Shown here: positions 30,548 to 40,476 of the stretch, one piece after another
How positions within the stretch are numbered: the first letter of the stretch is position 1
How the letters are laid out: the number at the start of each line of letters is the position of its first letter
Assembly (NCBI RefSeq): GCF_004310325.1
Contig: NZ_SIRT01000001.1
Span: forward strand, 682,001 to 746,000
Reading direction: 5' to 3'
Length of the DNA: 64,000 bases
Source of the DNA: Hyunsoonleella flava
GTDB taxonomy: Bacteria; Bacteroidota; Bacteroidia; Flavobacteriales; Flavobacteriaceae
Translations under genes and position numbers: made by a program
The notes under the pieces: model-generated
The model's database searches: none
Seen by the model: only the letters and a program-made list of their open reading frames with translations
What the model was told of the DNA's origin: nothing

Positions 30548-32059
30548 TTATTTTTCAAGAATTGATTTTAATTCCGCTTCCATTTTCGCAACAACTTCTG
30601 GGTTTTCATCTGCCATGTTTTTAGATTCTGAAGGGTCTTCATCTAAATTGAATAACTGTGGCTCTGGATGAAATCCTGGGTCAACAAATTTTTGAACAAT
30701 CCAATTAGGAACGGGCTTATCTTTGGGCATAATGTATTTCCAATTCCCCATTCGCAAGCCGTAAGTATATGCTTCTTCCAAAAGAAATTCACGTCCTTTA
30801 CTTGATTTTCCCAACCAAGCATCTATAAAATTCTTGCTATCAACACCATCATCCTTGGCTATCTTTTGATTGACTAATGATGCCAAAGAAGCATACAAAT
30901 CTACCTGGGACAACAGAGCAGAACTTGTACCTGCTTTAACCTCTTTAGGCCAATGCACAATTGTAGGCATTCGTGTTCCAGCTTCGTAAGCAGAGTATTT
31001 ACTACCTCTATACACACCACCAGGTTTATGGTCGCCTACCAATTCTCTGGCATAATCTAAATACCCATCATCTAAAATGGGACCATTGTCACTCGTGAAA
31101 ATCATCAAGGTATTTTCTAACAAACCTTGCTTTTCTAATGCTTTTGAAATTTGCCCCACACACCAATCCATTTGTGCTATCACGTCTCCACGTGGCCCCA
31201 TGGTACTGCTCTCCACAAATTTTATATTGGCAATTCTGGGTTGGTGAATATCGTGTAATGAAAAATACAAGAAGAACGGATTATCCTTGTTTTCATCTAT
31301 ATACGCTGTGGCTTTATCACTTAATACAAAAGGAATTTCCTCATCTACCCAGAGTGCTTCTTTTCCACCTTTCATATAGCCGATTCTGCTAATTCCATTT
31401 ATTACCGCACCTTGATGGTAGGGGTCCGTATGTTGTTTTAACAATTCTGGATGCTGAAATCCCCAAGGATAACCTTCTATTCGTGTACCATAACTTACCG
31501 TTATTGGGTCGTTAGGGTCCAGATTTACCACTTCTTGATTTTCAACAAATACACAAGGTACTCTATCACCAGTTGCGGGAATTAAAAAACTATAATCAAA
31601 ACCTACCTCCTCTGGACCTAAAGGAATTTTTTTATTCCAATCTATTTTTCCATTTCCTAGGCCTAAATGCCATTTACCAACTATACCTGTGTTATAGCCT
31701 GCTTTTTGAAGCATTTTTGGCAATGTCCCCATATTTGGATCGATAATCAATGGTGCATCACCTTCAAGAATATGTGCTTTTCTTCTAAAGGCATAACTCC
31801 CTGTTAATAGTGAGTATCGTGATGGTGTACATGTTGAAGCTGAACAATGTGCATCGGTAAAATTAAGTCCATTACTGGCCAGTTTGTCAATATGTGGTGT
31901 TTCCACTCCTATGGCGCCATTCACACCAATATCACCATACCCCAAATCATCAACATATATGATAACGATATTAGGGTTTGCCCTTTGTGCACACGCATTA
32001 AAAGCGATACAAATCAGGACAGCAAATACAGCACTTTTGAGTGGAGTTAGTATATTCAT
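30548..32059 (-). CDS. Arylsulfatase-type sulfatase (S1 family)
   Basis: A 503-residue sulfatase with a signal or lipobox region FNAC around residue 23. The formylglycine site is C77 in CTPSRYSLLTG. Metal ligands lie in IIYVDDLGYGD. The GIVGKWHLGLG and FTSDNGP segments are in the usual places. Length and motifs fit cerebroside-sulfatase-like arylsulfatases. It starts 12 bases downstream of the DUF5107/TPR gene and ends six bases before the next sulfatase gene, so it is part of the same operon. Substrate is not assignable. Confidence 0.92.
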   Translation of the reverse strand: MNILTPLKSAVFAVLICIAFNACAQRANPNIVIIYVDDLGYGDIGVNGAIGVETPHIDKLASNGLNFTDAHCSASTCTPSRYSLLTGSYAFRRKAHILEGDAPLIIDPNMGTLPKMLQKAGYNTGIVGKWHLGLGNGKIDWNKKIPLGPEEVGFDYSFLIPATGDRVPCVFVENQEVVNLDPNDPITVSYGTRIEGYPWGFQHPELLKQHTDPYHQGAVINGISRIGYMKGGKEALWVDEEIPFVLSDKATAYIDENKDNPFFLYFSLHDIHQPRIANIKFVESSTMGPRGDVIAQMDWCVGQISKALEKQGLLENTLMIFTSDNGPILDDGYLDYARELVGDHKPGGVYRGSKYSAYEAGTRMPTIVHWPKEVKAGTSSALLSQVDLYASLASLVNQKIAKDDGVDSKNFIDAWLGKSSKGREFLLEEAYTYGLRMGNWKYIMPKDKPVPNWIVQKFVDPGFHPEPQLFNLDEDPSESKNMADENPEVVAKMEAELKSILEK

Positions 32060-32071
32060 GGTTTACTTATA

Positions 32072-35000
32072 TCACGATTTAACACCTACAAGCGCCTGAT
32101 GAATACGAGCTGGAATATGTGATAAATTTGTATCTAAAACATTCTGTAAGGCATCTGATGCTTCTATATCATTTCCTTTGCCCAATTGCCCCAAACCAAT
32201 CATGTAGTTACAGTGAATTTTATTAATCACATTCAAGTCTTCTTCCCAAATCAATAAATCTGGTAAGGAAATAGCAAAATAATCCAGTTTAACCTCATCA
32301 TTCATGTGAGCTTTACCATAATTCAACAAATTGTCAAATCTTGTGTGTGCTTCCTCTGTTCTTCCTAGTTTTTGTAAAGCCAAACCTTGATAAAATATCT
32401 TATCTGGTTGTTGGTCGTTATAAAAAATTGCAGGACTAGGATCGCTTAATCCTTCAGAAGCTAATTCAAAATATGCTTTAGCTTTTTCCTCATTACCTAA
32501 ACCTTCATAAGCACAACCTAACCAATAATCAATATCATTTTCAACAGTGCCATGCAACTTTCCTTCTCCTAAATTATGTGGATAGGTCTTCGCTTGTACC
32601 AACAGATCAATAGCTTCATCAAAATTCTTTATGTTGATATATTTCTTAGCAAGTTCTGTGTAGCACGTTAAATATTGAAAAGGTACTTTACCTTCGCCAC
32701 CTTCCCAAGGATGGAATTGTCGCTTATCGATAAGTGATTTTGCTTTTTCAAAATCGCCTTTCAAATTATACAAAGCAATACGCTCTAAGTATAAATCATC
32801 CCTAGAGTTCGTCAAATCCATATATTGCTCTAATAAGGCTAAACGTTTATCAATTGAAACATTAATTTTCTTATATAGTTGGTCTAACTCCATCAACAAT
32901 CGTGCATCTGTATTATCCAACTCAAACGCTCTTTCTAAGTGTTGTTGTGCCAACTTTTTTTGATTGGTTTTGTTGTAATATAACAACGCCAAATTACGGT
33001 GCGTAATAGCAAAACCATCATCTAATTTAACTGAAGTTTCCCAACAGTCTTGCGCTTCTGTATACTGTCGGTTAGCGTACCAAAAATTTCCTAAATAGTA
33101 ATATGCTTTGGCATCGGTTGGGTTTGCTTTACAAGCTGCTTGTAATGCTAAAACTTCTTCTATTTTATTTGGAAAACAGTATGTGTCGGGCATTTGCGAT
33201 GCTTTTTTATAAGCCGCTAATGCACTAGCATCATCTCCGTTTTGAGTGAAATACCAGCCCATGAAGTAATGTACCATTGGATACACACTATCATTAGCAT
33301 CGGTAAGTACTTTTAATAATGAAATAGCTTCATCAAACTGACCAGCCATAGCGTAATCTAAAGAAAACTCTATGTAGTTATGGGCGTAGTTTCTAAGAAT
33401 ACTCTTAAATGCTTCCAAATCCTCATGCGCATTAGATAAAATATACTTCTCGAATAATACTCCAAAATTGAATTTATCAATAGCTAAAGAATCTTCTATG
33501 AGTTGCTTTGCTTCTTCAATTTTTCCGGTTTTTCTTAATAGAATAACTTTTAGGTGTCTCGCTTTATGGTTGTGCCAGTTTTTAATTAATGCTCTATCCA
33601 CAAGATCCAAAGCTTTTTCTAAATCCCCTCTAAAGCAATCAATTTGCGCCAAGTTGAAATAACCTGCATCTTGCCATTGTGCATTCCAACACGCTTTGAA
33701 GAAACTAGCGTATGCTTCCTCTTTTTTTCCTAAATAATTTAAAACTAGTCCTTTATTAAAGTAGGGCTCACCATCATAAGGATTAGGGTTATGACTAGTA
33801 AGCGTTTCAATAGCCGTGTCAAAATATCCAATGGCTTTTTCCAACTGCCCTTTGCGCATGTACCAAAGCCCCATGGCGTTATTGCAACGTACATCCTTTG
33901 GCGTACGTTTTAATGCTTCTTCGTAATAATCGGTTGCCACAAATGTAGCATGCCTATATTGCTCTAAGTGCAACCCTCTTAAATACAAGCCTTCAATAGT
34001 GTCAATATCTTCAGGTGCTTTTGCCGCTTTTGCAGGCTCTGGGATTTCATCAGACAAATCTTTATCCGGCTCCCAAACTACTAGCACTTTTCCTGAACTA
34101 TCGTTTACTGAAATTTGTAAATCATCAAAAGTGTTTGAACCAATATCGATACGTTTTTCAAAACCATCTTTTGGAGAAAGGTTTAATACTTCTTTATGCA
34201 ACACCTTTCCATCTGCCTTCAACGTAATTACACAATTATTGTAAGTAGAAGTCACATATACTTTAACTTGAGCTTTTCCATCAATCATTTCAAGGTTTAC
34301 CAATGCTTCTTTAGTGGCATTTTTAACTACGCCAACATTATAATATGGCATAAAATATTGCTTAAAGCTCTTCTCTTCGTATGGATGCATCCATGAGAAA
34401 TCAGGTTGATTATCGGTATAAACACCACACATTAACTCGATATATGGACCGTCTGAATCTGTTAAATTTCTGTCCCATGCTTTTCCAAATTCACCGTTAC
34501 CCCAAGTCCATTGCTTTTTACCAGGTGATACATTATGATCTGCAACATGAAGTAACCCTCCCTTTGAATCATTTTCATAACCACCCACAAAATCATATTT
34601 TGATGTGATGGCCATATAACTCGTTGGTACAGGAATATTTTTATATCTGGAAATATCGGTTCCTGGTGAATAATCTACCTTGTAATATTCGCCTTTTGCA
34701 ATTGGAAACTCAGATACATCACGTTTACCATGATCAAAAACTGCATTTACATCTGGTGGAAAAACAGACTGGTAATGATCGTTCACAGCTACCGCAGGAT
34801 TTGCCCACCATAAAAAGGTTTGCGGATGTGGCGTTCTGTTATATAAATGTGCCTTAATTTCAATGTAAGCTTTATCTGGATGCAATGTAAAACCAGCCAT
34901 ACCTTTAGTACGGAACATGCGCTCTAACTCACTTACCCAAACGGTTTTACTACCATCTTCATTTTCTTCTATATAAAAATCCGTTGGATCGTAGGTACTT

Positions 35001-35374
35001 GGTCTGTGGTGTTGTGGCCAGTTAAATTCTATACCTCCAGAAATCCACGGTCCTGTTAAACCTACAAGCGCTGGTTTAATTACATGATTATAATACACAA
35101 AATCGCGCTTTCTAATTTTATCATACGCTCTTTGAATTCTGCCACCCAAAGCTGGTAAAATCATCAATTTGATGTAATCGTTTTCAATAAATATGGCATT
35201 CCATTCTTTATCTACTTTAGTATCACTAATTTTTTCTATCACAGGATGCGGATACACAGCACCACTACTAGCTTGATATACACGCTTCTCTAAAAAAACA
35301 GGATATTTTTCAGGAGTTCCAACTTCATAAGTAGGAATGATTACTTTTTCTTCCCAGGCTTTTACAGTTTTCAT
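32072..35374 (-). CDS. DUF5107 and TPR repeat protein, large, probably cytoplasmic
   Basis: A 1100-residue protein with no signal peptide or lipobox. Residues about 1-330 match DUF5107: aldose-epimerase-like beta-sheet motifs such as LMILPALGGRIQRAYDKI, WISGGIEFNWPQHH and ELERMFR. A beta-rich linker follows. Residues about 460-1090 are a long array of TPR helices (for example AMGLWYMRKGQLEKAIGYFDTAIE). Such proteins recur in Bacteroidota polysaccharide loci without an established reaction. The mutarotase-like N-terminus suggests carbohydrate binding or catalysis. The lack of an export signal, amid exported enzymes, suggests it acts on sugars after uptake. Confidence 0.8.
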   Translation of the reverse strand: MKTVKAWEEKVIIPTYEVGTPEKYPVFLEKRVYQASSGAVYPHPVIEKISDTKVDKEWNAIFIENDYIKLMILPALGGRIQRAYDKIRKRDFVYYNHVIKPALVGLTGPWISGGIEFNWPQHHRPSTYDPTDFYIEENEDGSKTVWVSELERMFRTKGMAGFTLHPDKAYIEIKAHLYNRTPHPQTFLWWANPAVAVNDHYQSVFPPDVNAVFDHGKRDVSEFPIAKGEYYKVDYSPGTDISRYKNIPVPTSYMAITSKYDFVGGYENDSKGGLLHVADHNVSPGKKQWTWGNGEFGKAWDRNLTDSDGPYIELMCGVYTDNQPDFSWMHPYEEKSFKQYFMPYYNVGVVKNATKEALVNLEMIDGKAQVKVYVTSTYNNCVITLKADGKVLHKEVLNLSPKDGFEKRIDIGSNTFDDLQISVNDSSGKVLVVWEPDKDLSDEIPEPAKAAKAPEDIDTIEGLYLRGLHLEQYRHATFVATDYYEEALKRTPKDVRCNNAMGLWYMRKGQLEKAIGYFDTAIETLTSHNPNPYDGEPYFNKGLVLNYLGKKEEAYASFFKACWNAQWQDAGYFNLAQIDCFRGDLEKALDLVDRALIKNWHNHKARHLKVILLRKTGKIEEAKQLIEDSLAIDKFNFGVLFEKYILSNAHEDLEAFKSILRNYAHNYIEFSLDYAMAGQFDEAISLLKVLTDANDSVYPMVHYFMGWYFTQNGDDASALAAYKKASQMPDTYCFPNKIEEVLALQAACKANPTDAKAYYYLGNFWYANRQYTEAQDCWETSVKLDDGFAITHRNLALLYYNKTNQKKLAQQHLERAFELDNTDARLLMELDQLYKKINVSIDKRLALLEQYMDLTNSRDDLYLERIALYNLKGDFEKAKSLIDKRQFHPWEGGEGKVPFQYLTCYTELAKKYINIKNFDEAIDLLVQAKTYPHNLGEGKLHGTVENDIDYWLGCAYEGLGNEEKAKAYFELASEGLSDPSPAIFYNDQQPDKIFYQGLALQKLGRTEEAHTRFDNLLNYGKAHMNDEVKLDYFAISLPDLLIWEEDLNVINKIHCNYMIGLGQLGKGNDIEASDALQNVLDTNLSHIPARIHQALVGVKS

Positions 35375-35410
35375 ATTCTAATGATTTATGCTACACTAAC
35401 TATTAGTGCA

Positions 35411-38254
35411 TTAATACTTTAATAATTTCTTTATTTGGTCTATTTCTATAGTAGTTTCCGGATTAAAAGCATCACTAGCTGCATAACTTTTAAGGCTATA
35501 TAATAATTGTTGCGCTTCTAATCTTTCATCTATATTAGTGTGCAGGTCTATTCCAGAAAACAATAGTTTTCCTTTACCAACTTTAGCTTCAAAAATTAAA
35601 GCTGTTTTTCTATTTTTAAACCAATCGTCAATCACCCTAACTATTGGGTTTAAATCTGGCATTTCATCAAAAATGATCACATTGGAATTGCTCATAGCAT
35701 CCCACCATTGCCAATTAGAATGATATTCCGTTGGAAAATGTGCTAATGCCGTATGTTCAGGGTTACACAAAATACCAAGTGTATGTGGTTTTTGCTCTTT
35801 GGTCCATGAGGTATTCCAGAAAATACTTGAAAAGCCTATGCCAATGTCTCCACCGTATTCAGGCGCAATATCGCCTTTGGTAATATTCAATAATACGGTT
35901 CCACCATTATTTAAATAAGACATGGTTTTAGCATCTAGCTTATTGGCGACTCTATAATCAGTTTTACTTTTAATTGCAGGGTTTTCTTCAGGATACACCC
36001 AAATATCCCAACTGTTTTTAAAATCGTTAACCATCACCCTTAAAGTCAGTTTTTGAGGCTTATCTATTGATTTTAATGGCTTTTTTATACTTCCAAGTTG
36101 AATACCATTACCAATAGGAATCGTTGTTTCATTTAAATTGCCCTCATCAAAAACACTTCCGTCTGGTTTGGTTAAACTCCATTTAGGTATAACATTTTCT
36201 AATACATTTTTTCCGAAGTGTGCAATTTCAATGGTTGCAGACAATGTATCTGTATTTTTAAATGTGCGTTGTTTTAAACGTGCTAATGGTACTGTTTTTC
36301 CACTAAATGCTCTAAATTCTTCTGGAGACACATAGCCTTTTTCATCCCAAAATGCATCTAAAACACCTACTAAGGCTGTACCCTGACCGGGAAAATCATG
36401 TAAATCTAGTAATTGATATCCTGCCATTCCTTTTGTTCTTAAAGCTGCTTCAATATCTGCTTTATAACATAGCGTTTGCAACTTACCAGAGGCCATAAGA
36501 AACTCATCTGCCAATTCTCCCATACCATTTTCTTCTAAGGTTTCTTTAAAAATCTCGAAGTTTTTTGGCTTTAAAACACCTGTGTATTTTGACATTTCTT
36601 TGAAGTTGGGATACACGCACCATTGCCCCATTTCATGGCTTACATAAGGCATTGGCGTTTTATCAATAAACTTGCTCCAATCAAATTCGGTTTGGGGTGC
36701 TTTGGCGTTAATAATACTTTTTAGGTTTTCATTCCAACCTTGTATTCTAGGACCTCTATGATTGTAATAATCCATATTATCCAGATAAGGATATCCTGCT
36801 CCACTTGTATATAATCGTCTGTTATCTAGTTTTTTAAAGTGATTCACATACTTCGTTAAATAGTCTTTATGGTGCTTTCCACTAGGTTCATTTCCGTACG
36901 TCATTAAAACAAATGACGGATGATTACCGTAGGCATCAATAATAGCTTCACCCTCTTTGTACAACCATTTATCAACCGGATTACCATCGCCTAAATTAGC
37001 TAACCACGCAGATGCTTCGGCTTGGATATACACCCCCATTTCATCGGCAGCTTGAAATGCAGCCTTTGGCGGGCACCAAGAATGAAAACGTATATGGTTT
37101 AAACCATGAGCTTTGATGATTTTGAATATGCGTTTCCAAGAATCTACATCCGTTGGTGGATATCCAGTTTTAGGGAAAATGGCACATTCTAGCGTTCCTC
37201 TTAGATATATTGGACGCTCATTTATAGTAAAAATTGTTCCATCAGCTTTAAAATCGCGCATTCCAAAATCGATATTTTTTGTATCAACTCCTGCGTCAGA
37301 CTCTAAAGATATTTGCATTTCATAAAGATTGGGATCAAATTCGTCCCAAAGTTTTGGATTATCGCCCATAGGATATTCTAAAACAATCTCTTTATTCTTA
37401 TCAATTTGAATATCTTGTTTTAATGTTTCAATTAAAGCGCCGTCTGTTGATTTCTCTTTAGCTTGAAGCATTAATTGTCCCGTTATATTTCCTTCTGAAG
37501 TGTTTTCAATTTGAAGGACCACTTTTACGGTTTTGTTTGAAACATTGGGGTATAACTTTACATTTCCGATAGCTACTTTTGGTGCTGCGCTAAGTTTAAT
37601 ATCACCAACAATGCCATTCCAGTTACTTTGCGTATTATCTGAAATACTATGTGCATCTTTACCAACATCAATATCTTTTATGCGATTATCCACTCGGATA
37701 GAGATCGTATGTTCACCTGGGCTTAGTACAGCGCCTAAATCGTAATCATGCGAAGTAGCTAAGCTGTTTTGCATACCTACTTTTTTATCATCCACCCAAA
37801 CTGTAGATTCCCAATGTACGCGCTCTAAATGCAAATTGATGTTTTGGTTATTCCAATCTTCAGGAATAACTATTGTTTTTTGATACCAAGCAGCACCTTT
37901 GTAATCCTTTACAGGTTGTAACCAAAAGGGGATTTTTACATTTCCTTTTTGGCGGTATTTTTTCATCTTTGGATCTTTATACCACAAACTATCATTCCAC
38001 ATATTACCTGTCCAATTTGTATGTACGGTAATATCGTTTCCTTTACCATTTTCAGCCATAGAGCCTGGTAATTTTACAACATCATCTAAATTGATATTAA
38101 ACCAATTGTCTTGAATTCCAACATCTAAAGAATCTATTTTAAAGTTCCAGTCGCCAGCCAAATCCATTTCTTTTTGCTGAGTATCTCTACAAGCAGTTAG
38201 TGCAAGTAAGCACAGGCAAATAGTTAAGATATGTATGACTTTATAAAACTTCAT
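35411..38254 (-). CDS. GH2 family glycoside hydrolase with extra C-terminal domain, lipoprotein (paralog)
   Basis: A lipoprotein of about 947 residues (lipobox LTAC near residue 22) with a GH2 architecture. The acid/base is near residue 456 (TYGNEPSGK) and the nucleophile near residue 541 (VSHEMGQWCVYPN). It is a paralog of the GH2 at 25830-28634; both carry the NWQWWD / PIVRVID / KVGKGKLLFSGIDL C-terminal domain. It has a longer N-terminal insertion with WFNINLDDVVKLPGS and KIPFWLQPVKDYKGAAWYQK. The ATG at 38254 is chosen because it starts the signal peptide and leaves 13 bases after the SGNH gene; the upstream frame runs into that gene. Confidence 0.85.
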   Translation of the reverse strand: MKFYKVIHILTICLCLLALTACRDTQQKEMDLAGDWNFKIDSLDVGIQDNWFNINLDDVVKLPGSMAENGKGNDITVHTNWTGNMWNDSLWYKDPKMKKYRQKGNVKIPFWLQPVKDYKGAAWYQKTIVIPEDWNNQNINLHLERVHWESTVWVDDKKVGMQNSLATSHDYDLGAVLSPGEHTISIRVDNRIKDIDVGKDAHSISDNTQSNWNGIVGDIKLSAAPKVAIGNVKLYPNVSNKTVKVVLQIENTSEGNITGQLMLQAKEKSTDGALIETLKQDIQIDKNKEIVLEYPMGDNPKLWDEFDPNLYEMQISLESDAGVDTKNIDFGMRDFKADGTIFTINERPIYLRGTLECAIFPKTGYPPTDVDSWKRIFKIIKAHGLNHIRFHSWCPPKAAFQAADEMGVYIQAEASAWLANLGDGNPVDKWLYKEGEAIIDAYGNHPSFVLMTYGNEPSGKHHKDYLTKYVNHFKKLDNRRLYTSGAGYPYLDNMDYYNHRGPRIQGWNENLKSIINAKAPQTEFDWSKFIDKTPMPYVSHEMGQWCVYPNFKEMSKYTGVLKPKNFEIFKETLEENGMGELADEFLMASGKLQTLCYKADIEAALRTKGMAGYQLLDLHDFPGQGTALVGVLDAFWDEKGYVSPEEFRAFSGKTVPLARLKQRTFKNTDTLSATIEIAHFGKNVLENVIPKWSLTKPDGSVFDEGNLNETTIPIGNGIQLGSIKKPLKSIDKPQKLTLRVMVNDFKNSWDIWVYPEENPAIKSKTDYRVANKLDAKTMSYLNNGGTVLLNITKGDIAPEYGGDIGIGFSSIFWNTSWTKEQKPHTLGILCNPEHTALAHFPTEYHSNWQWWDAMSNSNVIIFDEMPDLNPIVRVIDDWFKNRKTALIFEAKVGKGKLLFSGIDLHTNIDERLEAQQLLYSLKSYAASDAFNPETTIEIDQIKKLLKY

Positions 38255-38267
38255 TCCGTTTAAATTC

Positions 38268-39011
38268 TTATAGTTTGAAATATTCAAAAATGGCATCAGC
38301 TACAAACTGATGTCCTTTTTGGTTAATATGATTATTCTGCGACATATACCCTTTTAGTGGTTGAATTTCAGCCAATGCTTTAAACATCGCATAACTGTCC
38401 ACTAATCCTACATTGTATTTTTTTGCCAATGCTCTAATTTGTGCGCTATGTTGTGCCAAAGGTGTTTCGTCCGAAGTAATATCTTCTTTTAAATCTGGTG
38501 TTGGTGTTAAGAGAATTACTTTCGTACCATATTCCAGCGCTTCCTGTATCATTTGTTCCCAAGCTACTTTTGCACGTTCTAAGCCTATGCTTCTATCATT
38601 TAATCCGTAATCAATAAAAAGTACATCTGGTTTATGATTTAGTACTTCATCTTTAAAACGTATTGCGCCCTGTTCAGCTTGTTCACCACCAATTGATGTT
38701 GTAATTGTATTTACTACAGAATACGGGTAAAAATCATTTACCTTTTTTAAGGTGCGGTAAGGGTAAGCATTCAATCTATCTAAAACCCCTCGTGTAGTGT
38801 AGCCCGTTGGAACGGAATGTCCATGGAACACCAAATTTATGGTACGGTTATTTGGCCACTTTACCATTAATTCTTTTTTAAGAGAATCTAGGTAATGTAT
38901 GGTTATCTCTTTTTTTGGGGATGAAACACCTTTAAGCTGTGCACAACTAAAATTGGTATACAACAAAAAAGCAATTCCAAAAATTTTATATGTCCTAGAA
39001 TTTAAAAACAT
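38268..39011 (-). CDS. SGNH/GDSL-type esterase, secreted
   Basis: A protein of about 247 residues with a signal region ending FSCAQ. The SGNH blocks are visible: nucleophile S66 in FHGHSVPTG, a GGEQAEQG oxyanion region, IDYGLND (the block III Asn), and NNHINQKGHQ with the catalytic His near the end. These hydrolases remove acetyl or other acyl groups from glycans. In this operon a carbohydrate O-deacetylase is the natural guess. The ATG at 39011 avoids the overlap with the transporter gene that an upstream in-frame start would create. Confidence 0.85.
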   Translation of the reverse strand: MFLNSRTYKIFGIAFLLYTNFSCAQLKGVSSPKKEITIHYLDSLKKELMVKWPNNRTINLVFHGHSVPTGYTTRGVLDRLNAYPYRTLKKVNDFYPYSVVNTITTSIGGEQAEQGAIRFKDEVLNHKPDVLFIDYGLNDRSIGLERAKVAWEQMIQEALEYGTKVILLTPTPDLKEDITSDETPLAQHSAQIRALAKKYNVGLVDSYAMFKALAEIQPLKGYMSQNNHINQKGHQFVADAIFEYFKL

Positions 39012-39021
39012 CACTAATGCA

Positions 39022-40422
39022 TTATTTATCCTTTGTAAATTCCATTTCAATTTCTTCCAAACTCTTTCCTTTAGTTTCTGGCAACTTACTTCTTATAAAT
39101 AGGAAGCCGGCAATACATATAGCACTATACACCCAAAATGTTCCTGAAGCGCCTAAAGCGTCATTTAGAATTGGGAAAGTAAATGTGAGCACAAATGATG
39201 CTATCCAGAGTGAAAACGTAGCTATAGACATAGCGACACCCCTTATTTTATTTGGAAATATTTCAGACAACACTACCCAGGTAATTGGGGCTAAAGACAT
39301 GGCATAAATAGCAATAGCGGTTATTACCAGCAATAATACTGGCCATCCAGTAAATTGAAAATAGTATGCGCCACCCAAAATGAGATACACCACACCCAAG
39401 CCGATAGAGCCCAATAACATTAATTTTCTGCGACCCCAACTATCTACAGTTCGCATAGCAATTAAGGTAAAAACTAAATTCACACTGCCCGTAATTACGA
39501 TATTAAATAGCATATCGCCCACGCTGTAACCTGCAGCAGTAAATATTTCTTCAGCATAATTAAAAATTATATTGATACCACACCACTGTTGGAATATAGC
39601 CAGTACTATACCTATGATTAAAATAGGTTTAATTTTTGGGTTTTTAAAATCTGAAAAATTGATTTTTGCGGTAGTACTTTCTTGAAGTGTTAATTTGATA
39701 CCCTTAACCTCTTCTTCAGCATAGGCATTACCACCAATTTTAGCAAGCACATTTTTAGCTGTTTCTGCCTCATTTATTTTCACTAAAAATCTAGGACTTT
39801 TAGGCACAATAAACATTAAAATAAAAAATAGTATGGCGGGAATAAGTTCTGCCCAAAACATCCAACGCCAACCTGTCTGTCCGTTCCATGATCCTAAAAT
39901 CATTTCAGGTGTGCTACTATCGGGAATAGCTTCAGCAATGAAAAAATTGGCTACTTGTGCAGCTAAAATACCGATAACCAATGTTAATTGATTGATAGCA
40001 ACAAATTGCCCGCGATATTTTGCAGGCGCAATTTCAGCAATATACATTGGAGATAATGTAGATGCCATTCCTATTCCTAAACCACCAATTAAGCGATACA
40101 TAATAAAAGGCGTAAAACTGTCTACATAGCCCGTTCCGAAAGCTGAAATAGTAAATAGGGCTGCAGAAAAAATTAAAGGCAATTTTCTCCCTAATTTATC
40201 GGCCACAATTCCTGAAATTACAGCTCCTAAAATACACCCTATTAAGGCACTACTCATTGCCCAACCTTGTAACGTTGGCTCTGAAGCAATATCAAAAAAG
40301 AGTTCGTAAAATGGTTTTGCGCCACCTATAACTACCCAGTCATACCCAAACAAAAACCCGCCCATAGCAGATACTAGCGCTAAAAAAAGAAGGTATTTAA
40401 AATTAAATTTTGTGTTTCCCAT
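39022..40422 (-). CDS. Sugar porter (MFS) monosaccharide transporter
   Basis: A 466-residue protein with about twelve transmembrane helices. It carries sugar porter family signatures: GGFLFGYDWVVIGGAKPFYE, the cytoplasmic loop DKLGRKLPLI, TVDSWGRRKLMLLGS in the second half, and the C-terminal PETKGKSLEEIE. It would import a monosaccharide, most likely with protons, across the inner membrane. Flavobacterial homologs carry xylose, galactose or glucose, and the substrate is not decidable here. It sits between a sulfatase and an esterase gene with short spacing. Confidence 0.92.
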   Translation of the reverse strand: MGNTKFNFKYLLFLALVSAMGGFLFGYDWVVIGGAKPFYELFFDIASEPTLQGWAMSSALIGCILGAVISGIVADKLGRKLPLIFSAALFTISAFGTGYVDSFTPFIMYRLIGGLGIGMASTLSPMYIAEIAPAKYRGQFVAINQLTLVIGILAAQVANFFIAEAIPDSSTPEMILGSWNGQTGWRWMFWAELIPAILFFILMFIVPKSPRFLVKINEAETAKNVLAKIGGNAYAEEEVKGIKLTLQESTTAKINFSDFKNPKIKPILIIGIVLAIFQQWCGINIIFNYAEEIFTAAGYSVGDMLFNIVITGSVNLVFTLIAMRTVDSWGRRKLMLLGSIGLGVVYLILGGAYYFQFTGWPVLLLVITAIAIYAMSLAPITWVVLSEIFPNKIRGVAMSIATFSLWIASFVLTFTFPILNDALGASGTFWVYSAICIAGFLFIRSKLPETKGKSLEEIEMEFTKDK

Positions 40423-40476
40423 TATAGTTTAGTTTGTTTGGTTAGTTAATTGGTTTGTTGTGAACTATTATTTTTA

